64,000 nt of DNA. Origin: Virgibacillus ihumii (GTDB lineage Bacteria; Bacillota; Bacilli; Bacillales; Amphibacillaceae). A program made the position numbers and the translations under genes. The DNA lies in the NCBI RefSeq assembly GCF_902726655.1, contig NZ_CACVAN010000001.1, positions 3,596,001 through 3,660,000 on the forward strand, given 5' to 3'. Below the pieces are notes generated by a model. The model had not been told where the DNA came from. It saw nothing but the letters and a program-made list of their open reading frames with translations, and made no database searches. Below are positions 15,299 to 24,626 of this stretch, one piece after another. Numbering within the stretch: the stretch's first letter is position 1; each line of letters opens with the position of its first letter.

Positions 15299-15424
15299 AT
15301 TCCGTCCGAATTGATTTCATTAAAAGATTGTATTATTATGTAGTTTATTGATTTTCTATACGTTTAAATTCGCGCTTATTGAAAAAGCTAACTTATACAA
15401 TTCACTGTCAGGAAAAGGGGAAGA

Positions 15425-16600
15425 ATGTTGAAAATAGGAATAGATAAAATAGGATTTTACACGCCGCATCTGTATGTTGATATGAACGAACTCGCTGTCA
15501 GCAGAGACATTGACCCGGGAAAATTCACCATCGGAATTGGCCAGGAAAAAATGGCAGTTCCGCCGGTTACGCAAGATTCTGTGACACTGGCTGCCAATGC
15601 CGCACTCGAGATATTGGATGAAGCCGATAAAGAGCAGATTGACTTTGTTATTTTTGGAACTGAAACAGGAGTGGACAGTTCCAAGTCGGCAGCAGTTTAC
15701 GTACATGAACTGCTTGGAATTAACCTGAATGCGCGTGCAATCGAAGTGAAGCAGGCTTGCTACGGCGCAACGGCAGCCATCCAGATGGCCAAAGGACACA
15801 TCGGACTGAACCCGGAAAGCAAGGTGCTCGTACTTGGCTCAGACATTGCCAGGTACGGACTGAATACGTCAGGTGAAGCAACACAGGGAGCGGGCGCTGT
15901 TGCACTGACCATCAGTGCGAACCCGGGCATCCTGGAACTTGAGGAAAAATCCGCCTACATGACCGCTGATATAATGGATTTCTGGCGTCCGGTCTATTCG
16001 GACAAGGCATTTGTCGACGGGAAATTATCGAACGAACAATACATTGAGTTTTTTGCCAAAATATGGAAGCAGTATAAGGAAAAATCAGATCTTGACCTGG
16101 AAGATTTTGAAGCCATCACGTTCCACTTGCCATACACCAAAATGGGAAAAAAAGCATTGAAACCCTTTTTGGCTGATGCACCAGAGGATGTTCAGGAGCG
16201 GCTGAAAGCAAATTATCAGGTCAGCACCAACTACAACAGGAATGTCGGAAACATTTATACCGGTTCACTGTATCTCAGCCTGCTTTCCTTACTGGAACAA
16301 AAAGAGGATCTTGAACCAGGTTCACGAATCGGACTGTTCAGCTATGGATCCGGTGCTGTAGCTGAGTTCTTTACCGGCATCCTACAGCAAAACTACCGTG
16401 ATTATCTGAAAACAGAAAATCACAATAAAATGTTCACATCACGTAAAGAAGTGACCGTGCCGGAATATGAAGCAATTTTTGAAGAAACACTACCAACTGA
16501 CGGTTCAACCGTAAAGCTGGATATTGAGATGGATCCGGCAAAAATATGTCTGGCAGGCATTACGGAAAACATGCGCCAGTACGTGAATAAAGTAAAATAG
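15425..16600 (+). CDS. mvaS: Hydroxymethylglutaryl-CoA synthase
   Basis: The 391-residue enzyme condenses acetyl-CoA with acetoacetyl-CoA to HMG-CoA, the entry to the mevalonate route. The catalytic triad is visible: Glu80 (FGTETGVDSSK), Cys112 (KQACYGATAAIQ) and His234 (TFHLPYTKMGKK), plus the NYNRNVGNIYTGSLYLSLLS region that binds CoA. Length matches Staphylococcus and Enterococcus MvaS. AAAGGGG precedes the ATG. No mvaA, mvaK or other isoprenoid gene is adjacent, so the rest of the pathway must be elsewhere if present. Confidence 0.95.
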   Translation: MLKIGIDKIGFYTPHLYVDMNELAVSRDIDPGKFTIGIGQEKMAVPPVTQDSVTLAANAALEILDEADKEQIDFVIFGTETGVDSSKSAAVYVHELLGINLNARAIEVKQACYGATAAIQMAKGHIGLNPESKVLVLGSDIARYGLNTSGEATQGAGAVALTISANPGILELEEKSAYMTADIMDFWRPVYSDKAFVDGKLSNEQYIEFFAKIWKQYKEKSDLDLEDFEAITFHLPYTKMGKKALKPFLADAPEDVQERLKANYQVSTNYNRNVGNIYTGSLYLSLLSLLEQKEDLEPGSRIGLFSYGSGAVAEFFTGILQQNYRDYLKTENHNKMFTSRKEVTVPEYEAIFEETLPTDGSTVKLDIEMDPAKICLAGITENMRQYVNKVK

Positions 16601-16604
16601 CGAA

Positions 16605-16647
16605 AAAAAAGCAATCTTCCGGAGTTATTATGGAAGGTTGCTTTTTT
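16605..16647 (+). terminator. Terminator after mvaS
   Basis: AAAAAAGCAATCTTCC and GGAAGGTTGCTTTTTT form a long stem with T-run 3 nt past the stop codon. Confidence 0.9.
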
Positions 16648-16698
16648 ACGTTGGAAATTTCCTAACACGAAAGAGTAATATATAAAAAATAATAATTT

Positions 16699-17559
16699 TT
16701 ACGATATATGGTCTGGCTCCCCTTGAGTGCTGCATGGAAGTTCAGGAATAAATTTCGTATAACAACCCCGGATACTTCTTCTCAATTTTATTGTATGTGA
16801 TTTAACAGCCCGCTTCACTTTATTTCTGTCGTCTTCAAGCAAAATCTGGAAAACATCCTTACATTCACATATATGTTTCATGCCTTCAGCTGCTGAAAAG
16901 ATTTTGGCAACATTCCAGCGGGCGTATTCATCATCCATCTTTATCCAGTTGTCTAACCGAGCCAGCGTACTTTCCGGATAATAGCGCAAGAGACCATCGC
17001 CAATCGCGAACTGGCCAAGGTTCTTTTTTACATAACTGTCGCTGTCGGTCAGCAGCTGTTCAACGAGATCGAGTAATGGTTCCGCATATTCCCGGTTCCG
17101 CGTTTTGCCGGCGTACTTTGCTGCAAGCGCTGCGGCGCGGCGGACATTGCCGGATTTATCAGCAGTCCAATTCATCATTTCATTATAAAATGATCCGAAA
17201 TAATTAGACAGAATATCACCGCAAGCGCCTGCTGCCCATTCCCGGACTTCCCAGTTCTCATCATCGGCAAGTATTCGCAGCTTTTCTGAAACATGTACCG
17301 GATTAATTTCATAAACTTTACCAAGCAGGTGGGCGGCAATTTCTTTTGCTGCTGAATCGTTTGTATCTGCCAGCCCGACCGCAATATCCAAAATTTCTTG
17401 TTTCGTATTAACTTCAGTTAACACTGCTTTCACCGCTTTATTTTTAACAGCAGTTTTGGGCGCGTTTCGTGCGCCGGTTCCGAGTTTATTAAGTATTTCG
17501 GGAGCTTTCGTAAAATGATGCTGTTTTAATTCATATACAAAGGCATTTATTGTGTCCAT
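16699..17559 (-). CDS. HEAT-repeat protein, DNA-alkylation-repair (AlkD)-like
   Basis: The protein (about 286 residues) is built of helical repeats: EILDIAVGLADTNDSAAKEI, EKLRILADDENWEVREWAAG, MMNWTADKSGNVRRAAALAA, LLTDSDSYVKKNLGQFAIGD, YARWNVAKIFSAAEG. The WEVREWAAGACG and VKKNLGQFAIGD segments resemble DNA alkylation repair proteins of the AlkC/AlkD superfamily, whose HEAT solenoid grips damaged DNA. The start is uncertain (ATG at 17559 or 17568; an upstream TTG at 17586). The C-terminus has two Cys (RGCYTKF, LPCSTQG). Confidence 0.75.
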   Translation of the reverse strand: MDTINAFVYELKQHHFTKAPEILNKLGTGARNAPKTAVKNKAVKAVLTEVNTKQEILDIAVGLADTNDSAAKEIAAHLLGKVYEINPVHVSEKLRILADDENWEVREWAAGACGDILSNYFGSFYNEMMNWTADKSGNVRRAAALAAKYAGKTRNREYAEPLLDLVEQLLTDSDSYVKKNLGQFAIGDGLLRYYPESTLARLDNWIKMDDEYARWNVAKIFSAAEGMKHICECKDVFQILLEDDRNKVKRAVKSHTIKLRRSIRGCYTKFIPELPCSTQGEPDHIS

Positions 17560-17637
17560 CCTATCCATCCCATTCACGTTTATCAATATACCGTTATTAT
17601 GATGGAATGATTTTCCGTTGTCTACTATGTCTGAAAA

Positions 17638-18258
17638 TTAATTATTTATCAGCATCGGAGCAAGCGGTCCATCCTCGTTAATGATATCCTCGATGGAATA
17701 GACGGAAATAGGGAACATCGGAAATCCAAATACGTATGGCGTAATTTCATAAAGCTGAAAATAGATAACAAGTGTTTTATCGGCAATGTAAAAATCCTGA
17801 TTCGGTTTGATGGTAACCGTCTCCTCAAACGTATCAATGTTCCGTTCCTGAATCTGTTCATTAATTAACTCTGACAACCGCTCCACATAATTACTCCCTG
17901 GCTTAAACAGATCCGGCAACTCGCAGCGTTTCCGGTGGTCCAAATCAAAAGTCAGTGACCGGATATATGTCATCCCATGTGCAGCCTGGTAATGATAGGC
18001 ATAGTTGGACAACGTTAAGCTTAGTACATCACGCTGATTATTTTTTATTTCAAAAGATCCGTCCATTTCCACAAGTGTTGTCGGCATTTCATCTTTTTGC
18101 ATGTCAATGAGCTGCTGCGTTTCATGAATTATTGACCTGTTTATAAAACGCTCCATCGATTGATCCCACATTCCGAAAACCTGTGGATAGAACACCTGAA
18201 TTTCCGGTCCATTGTTTATTCTGACAGCCTCAATATTAACTGGTAGTGATACTGGCAT
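17638..18258 (-). CDS. DUF3298-type protein (RsiV-like C-terminal domain)
   Basis: The 206-residue protein lacks a signal or membrane segment. It shows the DUF4163/DUF3298 pattern: an N-terminal beta domain with TLSNYAYHYQAAHGMTYIRS and DHRKRCELPDLFKPGSNYVE, then the DUF3298 half with PNQDFYIADKTLVIYFQLYE and ITPYVFGFPMFPIS. The same pair of domains forms the extracellular lysozyme sensor of RsiV. Here it is free-standing and probably cytosolic; function unknown. AAAGGGTG precedes the ATG at 18258. Confidence 0.75.
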   Translation of the reverse strand: MPVSLPVNIEAVRINNGPEIQVFYPQVFGMWDQSMERFINRSIIHETQQLIDMQKDEMPTTLVEMDGSFEIKNNQRDVLSLTLSNYAYHYQAAHGMTYIRSLTFDLDHRKRCELPDLFKPGSNYVERLSELINEQIQERNIDTFEETVTIKPNQDFYIADKTLVIYFQLYEITPYVFGFPMFPISVYSIEDIINEDGPLAPMLINN

Positions 18259-18409
18259 ACTTTTCACCCTTTACTGGTTTTATGCCCATTGTATTCACGG
18301 AAGATTGGAATGTGCTTTAAAGTCAAAAGTCCTTTTGTCTGCATGTATTATACTGCTGCTGTAAATCTGTTAGAGTATAGGGTAGTTTGATTGATTGCGA
18401 GTGATTTTT

Positions 18410-19285
18410 ATGATTTATCCATACATAATAATTGTTTTTGCTGTTGTTTTCTATGCTGGAAACATTCTTACCGGAAAAGCTATCAACGAGTTGCCCCCGT
18501 TTACGATTGCCTTTTTCAGACTGGTCGTTGCGACTCTGGTGTTGCTGCCGTTGGGTATCCGTAGTGCATGGCGATATCGACACCAGTTTTTGGAGTATAA
18601 AAAAGCCTTTTTATTTATGATGATAACCGGGGTTACATTTTTTAATACGTTCATTTACGGTGCACTGCAATTCACCACTTCGACCAATGTTTCCGTACTG
18701 GAGACTGTTATTCCAGTTGTAACAGTTATGCTAAGTGCCTATTTGTTGAAAGAAAAATTGCGTACTATTCAGAAGACCGGGGTTCTGCTGTCGCTATTTG
18801 GTGCCATTTGGGTCGTCATGGACGGAAACATATTTCAATTGGCTTCCATGGACTGGAATGTCGGGGATGGTATCATGGTTGGGGCCATCGTATCATGGGC
18901 GATTTATTCGATTTTGGTGAAAAAATATTTGCACCTTTTCCCGCAATTTGGCGTGCTATTCGTCATGAGCGGGATATCTGTTATTATTCTGCTTCCTTTT
19001 GTCATTGTGGAATGGATTGTTACCGGGACATCCTTTGGACAGTTTACAACTCATAACATTACGGGATTAGTGTATCTCGGCATTTTCCCGTCGTTTATCG
19101 CCCTGGTTTTCTACAACCGTGCCGTGTCGCTGCTTGGTGCATCGCAGGCATCTGTGTTTTTGAATTTCCTGCCTGTTGTCACAATGACCGGGGCATATTT
19201 ATGGCTTGATGAGACGATCACGTTGATGAAAATTGTAGGGGCGCTGCTGGTTATTGGTGGGGTTATTCTGACTACAAGGAAATAG
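18410..19285 (+). CDS. EamA-family (DMT) transporter
   Basis: The 291-residue protein has ten hydrophobic segments in two EamA repeats: the first ends at KTGVLLSLFGAIWVVMDG and the second at MKIVGALLVIGGVILTTRK. Typical motifs are FYAGNILTGKAI in helix 1, TTSTNVSVLETVIPVVTVM and GASQASVFLNFLPVVTMTGA. Such proteins export metabolites such as amino acids; the substrate is unknown. The ATG at 18410 gives the standard length; its ribosome site is weak (GAGTG). Confidence 0.85.
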   Translation: MIYPYIIIVFAVVFYAGNILTGKAINELPPFTIAFFRLVVATLVLLPLGIRSAWRYRHQFLEYKKAFLFMMITGVTFFNTFIYGALQFTTSTNVSVLETVIPVVTVMLSAYLLKEKLRTIQKTGVLLSLFGAIWVVMDGNIFQLASMDWNVGDGIMVGAIVSWAIYSILVKKYLHLFPQFGVLFVMSGISVIILLPFVIVEWIVTGTSFGQFTTHNITGLVYLGIFPSFIALVFYNRAVSLLGASQASVFLNFLPVVTMTGAYLWLDETITLMKIVGALLVIGGVILTTRK

Positions 19286-19385
19286 CAAAAGAAATTTCCT
19301 TAATATTCTGTTTCTGAAAGTGTTTTAGTATATAATGGTTTATGGAAGGTATACCGTCGGGCAAATACAGATAGGGGTGCATGTG

Positions 19386-19940
19386 ATGGGAAGTTATGCA
19401 GGTGTTATTAAACGAATGGCAGCGTGGTTTATTGATTATCTCTTAATCATAACCTACGCCGCTTTATTGTTTGGGATAGCTTCAATCGTTTACATTTTAT
19501 TTTTCGATGGATTACCTGATACAGGACGCGTGGCAGATGAACTGATTGCCTTTTTTACATTAGTATTCCCTGTATTTTTATACTTCTTCATAACTGAATC
19601 CGGAATAAAGCATTCAACTATTGGTAAGCGTAAAATGAAGATCTGGATAGCAGCGACTAATGGGAGTTCCCCAACCTTATTCCAGGTGATCCTGAGAAAT
19701 GTCGTTAAACTATTACCATGGCAGGTGGCACACACGTTTATTTTTACCGGAATGCATAATGATTGGCAAATTTCAGCTTTTACATGGATTATCGTTGTGA
19801 TGTTCTGCTATGTTCTGACAATCACATCTTTCTTACTCCTCTGTTTCCGCAAAGATCACCGCGCTGTTCATGATATACTGGCCGATACGGTTGTATTGTC
19901 CGATTCACAGAAAAAAACAAAGGTATTCGGCTATGATTAA
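19386..19940 (+). CDS. RDD-family membrane protein
   Basis: The 184-residue protein has the RDD pattern: RMAAWFIDYLLIITYAALLF in helix 1, GKRKMKIWI in the loop and CFRKDHRAVHDILADTVVL at the end. Three to four membrane spans are present. RDD proteins are largely uncharacterised; some act as Na+ or Li+/H+ antiporters in halophilic Bacillaceae. I chose the ATG at 19386 because AGGGGTG is 6-9 nt upstream. Confidence 0.83.
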   Translation: MGSYAGVIKRMAAWFIDYLLIITYAALLFGIASIVYILFFDGLPDTGRVADELIAFFTLVFPVFLYFFITESGIKHSTIGKRKMKIWIAATNGSSPTLFQVILRNVVKLLPWQVAHTFIFTGMHNDWQISAFTWIIVVMFCYVLTITSFLLLCFRKDHRAVHDILADTVVLSDSQKKTKVFGYD

Positions 19941-20166
19941 CTAAAAATCTTCAGGAAACCTCTGGTATAAAAAATTATATCAAAACAGTCTCTTTTGGGT
20001 TATTTTAGTCTTTATAGGGTGCTTTCCGGTTAAAAGATCAGCGCTTATTTTCATTAAAGACAATACCATAAGACAGATTCCGGAATACAGTAAAATTTTT
20101 TAAAGGGATTCTAGGAATGAATGTTGAATTAAATTAGCATAGAAGAAACATTAGGAGGGATCGGCT

Positions 20167-20661
20167 TTGTTAGACTTTAAAACTACTGATTTATGCGACG
20201 ACTATTCAGATTCATTACAAATTAGCAATATTGCATTCCGTTCTTTTGGAAAAAACACGCGTTTTTCAGGGAAAATTGAAACTGTAAATGTGTATGAGGA
20301 TAACGTGATCATAGTGGAAGCACTTGAAAATGTACCAGAAGGCTCCGTCATCGTTGTAAACGGTGGTGGTTCTAATCGATGCGCACTTCTCGGTGATCGT
20401 TTAGCAGGCATCGCGCAATCAAGAAAGCTATCAGGCATTATTATAAACGGTTATGTTAGAGACTCTGTTGATCTTGCTAAAATAGACGTTGGCATTCTTG
20501 CATTAGGAACACATCCACTAAAAAGCAAAAAAAATGGCACTGGCGAACGTGATAGCATTCTTCATTTTGGTGGAGTCGACTGGAGGCCCAAAGAATATGT
20601 TTATGCGGATGAGGACGGGGTTATTATTTCTAAACAACCTCTTTTAACCGATTATACATAG
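20167..20661 (+). CDS. RraA-family protein (HMG/CHA aldolase-like)
   Basis: The 164-residue product has the RraA fold signature: [23 protein letters not shown]-like loop [18 protein letters not shown], then [11 protein letters not shown]. The Gly-x-Leu and Arg-Asp residues (YVRDS) are the ones used to bind Mg2+ and pyruvate in 4-hydroxy-4-methyl-2-oxoglutarate aldolases, but many family members have other or unknown roles. The start is TTG at 20167, with AGGAGG 8 nt upstream. It is a single gene with no catabolic neighbours. Confidence 0.85.
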   Translation: MLDFKTTDLCDDYSDSLQISNIAFRSFGKNTRFSGKIETVNVYEDNVIIVEALENVPEGSVIVVNGGGSNRCALLGDRLAGIAQSRKLSGIIINGYVRDSVDLAKIDVGILALGTHPLKSKKNGTGERDSILHFGGVDWRPKEYVYADEDGVIISKQPLLTDYT

Positions 20662-20696
20662 GACCAAACGGGGAAAATCAACTTTGGTAATAATCC

Positions 20697-20724
20697 GTAA
20701 CAACCTAGAATTCTTTTTTGTTAC
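20697..20724 (+). terminator. Hairpin after RraA gene
   Basis: GTAACAA and TTGTTAC form a stem around an AT-rich loop. There is no clear T-run, so termination is weak or factor-dependent. Confidence 0.4.
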
Positions 20725-20812
20725 TGTCCATCCTCCCCAAATTAGAATATATGGTAAAATGGTTGTAGATATATAGAAGTGACGTGTGACCTATACTAGG
20801 GAGGTAAAGACG

Positions 20813-21547
20813 TTGGAAATACACGGAGGGAGAGCTGGATATAATTCTGTCAGTTTTAAAGGGTCAAATTATCAGTCATTAGCTCGATTCAAGGATGGGG
20901 AAATCATAACAGTTACAAGACGGAAGAAAGGTAGAAAGAAACTATTTATTTTTTTCTCCAAGATACCTTTTGTTCGAGCTTTTTCCTTATTATTTGAACT
21001 AATAATAGAGTATTGGAAGATATTTTTGTTTTTTATAATAGCTTCGTTTTTGCTGGAATTTTCATTAACCGGAACGTCAAATACAAATTTTTTAGACTCC
21101 ATTCCAGTTAACACCTTAGTGATGTTGTTTTGCTTCTTTATTATCACTGGTCTTTTCATAAAAATAACTTCCATTGGAAAGTACCATTCTGCAGAACACA
21201 TGGCTGCCAATGCTTATGACAGGGATTCGAGCTTAACATTGGAAAAAGTGAAGAAACAGCCGAGAACACATAAAAATTGCGGTACGAATCTGGTGGCATC
21301 CATTTTCATTTGTTTCTGTATATTTTTCGTGGCATTTGGTGATGCGTTCTGGCTGTTTCTGGTCTCTTGGAGTATTGGATACGAGCTATGGAGGGGTGAA
21401 CCAAAAATAATTTGGGATGCAATATTCGTAATAGGTAAGGCTGCACAATATCTTCTTTTCACTTCAAAACCAGACGAAAAACATTTACTTGTGGCGATAG
21501 AAGCGATTCGAAAGTTGGAAGAGAAAGAATTGGCGAGTGGAAATTAG
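20813..21547 (+). CDS. DUF1385-family membrane protein
   Basis: The 244-residue protein carries the DUF1385 pattern: GGRAGYNSVSFKG near the N-terminus, RKKGRKKLFIFFSKIPFVRA before the first helix and KYHSAEHMAANAY followed by RTHKNCGTNL in the middle. Four membrane spans flank these. The conserved His, Glu and Cys residues could bind metal. The biochemical function is unknown. AGGGAGGT lies 7 nt before a TTG at 20813, so I prefer it to the GTG at 20786, which precedes the site. Confidence 0.82.
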   Translation: MEIHGGRAGYNSVSFKGSNYQSLARFKDGEIITVTRRKKGRKKLFIFFSKIPFVRAFSLLFELIIEYWKIFLFFIIASFLLEFSLTGTSNTNFLDSIPVNTLVMLFCFFIITGLFIKITSIGKYHSAEHMAANAYDRDSSLTLEKVKKQPRTHKNCGTNLVASIFICFCIFFVAFGDAFWLFLVSWSIGYELWRGEPKIIWDAIFVIGKAAQYLLFTSKPDEKHLLVAIEAIRKLEEKELASGN

Positions 21548-21600
21548 CATCCTGAAATGGTGAAAGAGCATGTTCAGATTAAATTTAATAGTTAACGATC

Positions 21601-21626
21601 AAGGAAGCAGTCGCACTGCTTCCTTT
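21601..21626 (+). terminator. Hairpin after DUF1385 gene
   Basis: AAGGAAGCAGT and ACTGCTTCCTT form a perfect 11-bp stem with a CGC loop; the T-run is short. Confidence 0.7.
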
Positions 21627-21822
21627 AAAAGGTTAAACGCCACATCTAATAGAGTAAATTTGCAGCTATATTTTCATTGGATGGACTTACTTTTTTGATA
21701 TGACTTGTTAATATTACCTTGCCTTAATTTAAAAATGTTGACTTGTAGTCGGCTTGAGGGTGTAAGCTAATGATATTCGGAAAAGATTCCAATAATGGAA
21801 CAATTAACTAAGGAGTGTAGTT

Positions 21823-22956
21823 GTGAAACGGTTTATTTTATTGTTTATGATTATCGTTATTGGTTATGTATCAAAGCCGTTATGGGAAGAGCCGGTTCAA
21901 CAAATTGTTCCTTCATCTGTGGAGGATTCCATCCACTCTGCAGTTGATTCAATAAAAGATAATCCGGATATCAATTCTGTGATGGATACGTTAAATCAGC
22001 ACTTGAACACTTTGTTTGCGACCATTGATAATCCGCGGTCAGAGTCAAACGATACAAACGTTAAAACACCGGAATTAACAGCTCCTGAAGATCAACAATT
22101 TTCGATTCATAATATTGAAATAGGCGACTCCAGAGCCGAAGTTGAGCAGAAAACCGGGGAGCCGCAACGGTCTTCGGAAAATGGATATGGTGTTAACTGG
22201 ACAGCTTATCATGATAACTATGAAAACTTTATCATGGTTGCTTATGATGAAAAAAATATCGTCAGCGGCCTTTACACCAATCAGGATTTGATCTCCTCTT
22301 CAACAGGAATCGAACAGGGGAGCGCTAAACAGTTGGTTCGGGAGCAACTCGGTACACCTGAGTCAAGTATAAGAAAAGGTTTGACTAACTATAGGATTAA
22401 CGGCAATGGAGAATATGATGTATTCAGGTTTGATAACAGCTATGTAACGGTTTTTTATGATAAACACGAAAACAATACGGTTGCAGCGATTCAGATTATC
22501 GGTGAAAAACTCGAACAAAACAAAAATGCCTTTTACACCGAACCAAGTGAGGAACTAAAAAAAGGCTTGGAATATCAGTTATTTGATTTGACCAACGCAT
22601 CAAGAGTAAAATACGATCTTCCTATCTTAACATGGGATAATGATGCAAGAGGAACAGCTCGGAAGCATAGCTTGGACATGGCAGAGAATCAGTATTTTTC
22701 CCATGTAAATTTACAAGGTCAATCTCCTTTTGACCGTCTGAGGGAGGACAGTATTCGTTTTACTTCGGCCGGTGAGAACCTGGCTTATGGTCAGTTCAGT
22801 AGCATCTTTGCCCACCAAGGGCTGATGAATTCCTTGGGGCACAGAAAAAACATTCTCCGGGAAAATTATGAATACCTGGGGGTTGGAGTGGCATTTAATA
22901 ATGAGTCACAGCCTTATTATACTGAAGTTTTTTATAGTGATCCACCGTTTATGTAG
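21823..22956 (+). CDS. CAP-domain protein with CAP-associated N-terminal domain (YlbC-like)
   Basis: The 377-residue protein starts with a hydrophobic segment (residues 3-17), probably an anchor or signal without a clear cleavage site. Residues 95-235 form a CAP-associated domain (IEIGDSRAEVEQKTGEPQRS; VREQLGTPES), and 250-370 a CAP/SCP domain (ARKHSLDMAENQYFSHVN, GENLAYG, LGHRKNILREN). B. subtilis YlbC has the same two domains. It should act outside the membrane; function unknown. The start is GTG with AAGGAG upstream. Confidence 0.87.
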   Translation: MKRFILLFMIIVIGYVSKPLWEEPVQQIVPSSVEDSIHSAVDSIKDNPDINSVMDTLNQHLNTLFATIDNPRSESNDTNVKTPELTAPEDQQFSIHNIEIGDSRAEVEQKTGEPQRSSENGYGVNWTAYHDNYENFIMVAYDEKNIVSGLYTNQDLISSSTGIEQGSAKQLVREQLGTPESSIRKGLTNYRINGNGEYDVFRFDNSYVTVFYDKHENNTVAAIQIIGEKLEQNKNAFYTEPSEELKKGLEYQLFDLTNASRVKYDLPILTWDNDARGTARKHSLDMAENQYFSHVNLQGQSPFDRLREDSIRFTSAGENLAYGQFSSIFAHQGLMNSLGHRKNILRENYEYLGVGVAFNNESQPYYTEVFYSDPPFM

Positions 22957-23087
22957 AATTGCAATGAATTGGACAAACTTCCTCTTTGGATTAAGTGTTA
23001 TAACGATATACCTGATTCAAAGGGGTATATTGAAGATGACTAGCATAAAACTTGTCCAATTTTAAGAGACAACTGGAGGTGGTAAGA

Positions 23088-23438
23088 ATGAAGGTTAAGC
23101 GAATTGTTGCTAATGTGGAAACACAAGATGTTACAAAAGCTAAGCACTTTTACGAGGAAGTACTTGGACTTGATCAATTAATGAATATGGATTTTATTGC
23201 AACGTACGGATCCCATGAAAAAATGGAAACCCAAATCAGTTTCCTTTCAGAAGGTGGTTCCGGAACACCGGTGCCTGATTTGTCAATTGAAGTTGATGAT
23301 CTTGATGATGCATTAGCCAGCATAAAAGAAGCAGGAATTCCAGTTGAGTATGGACCGGCTAATGAGCCATGGGGTGTACGCCGTTTTTTTGTCAGGGATC
23401 CATTTGGTAAGCTTGTAAATATTTTAATCCATTCATAA
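23088..23438 (+). CDS. VOC-superfamily protein
   Basis: The 116-residue protein begins MKVKRIVANVETQDVTKAKH with FYEEVLGLD, and ends with RDPFGKLVNILIH, the classical VOC pattern; SIEVDDLDDALASIKEAGIP begins the second module. GGAGGTGG lies upstream of the ATG at 23088. It is probably an antibiotic-resistance-like or small-molecule-binding protein, but no substrate can be named. It is 160 nt ahead of the SDR gene, which has its own promoter. Confidence 0.85.
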   Translation: MKVKRIVANVETQDVTKAKHFYEEVLGLDQLMNMDFIATYGSHEKMETQISFLSEGGSGTPVPDLSIEVDDLDDALASIKEAGIPVEYGPANEPWGVRRFFVRDPFGKLVNILIHS

Positions 23439-23533
23439 AAGAATGGCTTTGATAGATGTACATCTCCATACATAGGCACCATTATAGGATTGTAATAAAG
23501 GAAACGCCCGTTTTTTGCTTCCAGGCATCTTTT

Positions 23534-23580
23534 TTGCGAAATTTAAATGATGGGTATATAATTATTTTGAATTCAAAATA
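23534..23580 (+). promoter_or_regulatory. SDR promoter with MarR-type (MhqR-like) operator
   Basis: TTGCGA (23534-23539) and TATAAT (23557-23562) are 17 nt apart. Directly after the -10 lies a perfect 18-bp palindrome, TATTTTGAATTCAAAATA (23563-23580). Its TTGAATTCAA centre is like the MhqR and related MarR-family boxes of Bacilli that repress oxidoreductase genes until quinone or electrophile stress. No MarR gene is in the window. Confidence 0.7.
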
Positions 23581-23601
23581 GTTTTGGAAGGAGAGGTAAT
23601 G

Positions 23602-24387
23602 ATGGGTAGATTAGACGATAAGGTAGTTTTGATTACAGGAGGAGGCTCTGGCTTGGGGCAGATTTCTGCCATACAGGCGGCGAAGGAAGGAGCAAAATTA
23701 TCCCTGGTCGATGTAAATAAGCAAGGATTGGAAGAAACGAAGGAAAAGGTTCAGGAGATAGTTCCCGAAGCAGAAGTACTATTGATAACGGCTGATGTAT
23801 CTGATGAAGAATCGGTTAAAAATTATGTCCATGAAACAGTTCAAGCGTATGACAGAATTGATGGCTTTTTCAATAATGCCGGAATTGAAGGAAAGCAGAA
23901 CCTCACTAGTGACTATGGCGTTGACGAATTCCAAAAGGTAGTCAATATCAACCTGAATGGCGTGTTCTATGGACTTAAATATGTTTTGGAAGTTATGAAA
24001 AAGCAAGGTTCCGGATCGGTTGTCAATACAGCTTCTGTCGGCGGGATTCGCGGTGTCGGTAATCAATCAGGATATGCGGCCAGTAAGCATGGGGTCGTTG
24101 GACTGACTCGAAATTCCGGAATTGAGTACGGACAATATGGTATCAGCATCAAAGCGATCGCGCCGGGTGCAATAATGACACCAGTGGTTGAAGCATCATT
24201 GAAACAAATTGGTGGAGAAGACAATTGGGAAGAAGCCGGAAAAGATTTTGTAAGTTCCAATCCAATGAAACGTTTTGGAAAGCCAGAAGAAGTTGGAAAT
24301 CTTGTCTCTTTCCTTTTATCAGATGAGGCTGTATTTATCAATGCTGCCGTTATTCCAATTGATGGCGGACAATCGTACCAATACTAA
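23602..24387 (+). CDS. Short-chain dehydrogenase/reductase
   Basis: The 261-residue enzyme has the NAD(P) motif TGGGSGLG, ADVSD, NNAG, the catalytic Ser in NTASVGG, Tyr-x3-Lys in GYAASKHG, and the tail AAVIPIDGGQSYQY. Asp at the end of strand 2 (SLVDVNKQG) favours NAD. The substrate is not identifiable. AAGGAGAGG precedes the ATG at 23602; another ATG three nt upstream is possible. It stands alone behind a promoter with a MarR-type palindrome, so induction by reactive electrophiles or quinones is likely. Confidence 0.88.
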   Translation: MGRLDDKVVLITGGGSGLGQISAIQAAKEGAKLSLVDVNKQGLEETKEKVQEIVPEAEVLLITADVSDEESVKNYVHETVQAYDRIDGFFNNAGIEGKQNLTSDYGVDEFQKVVNINLNGVFYGLKYVLEVMKKQGSGSVVNTASVGGIRGVGNQSGYAASKHGVVGLTRNSGIEYGQYGISIKAIAPGAIMTPVVEASLKQIGGEDNWEEAGKDFVSSNPMKRFGKPEEVGNLVSFLLSDEAVFINAAVIPIDGGQSYQY

Positions 24388-24400
24388 ATAAATATTGAAA

Positions 24401-24444
24401 AAAACAGGCAGAAGAGAATGATACGTTTCTTTTCTGCCGTTTTT
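24401..24444 (+). terminator. Terminator after SDR gene
   Basis: GGCAGAA-AGAA and TTCT-TTCTGCC pair across a short loop and are followed by TTTTT. Confidence 0.8.
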
Positions 24445-24626
24445 ATGATAACAGTACATTACACATTTTTACCACATTTGTTACATATCCATTTCAAAAT
24501 TGTTTACTACTATTAGAATTAGGGTTTCATTGATACCACTTACGATAAAGAAAGGTGATGTATTTTAAATATTACGGTTTATTCCATATAGCGTAGAAAA
24601 TTACTATTAATCAAGGAGAAGATAAC

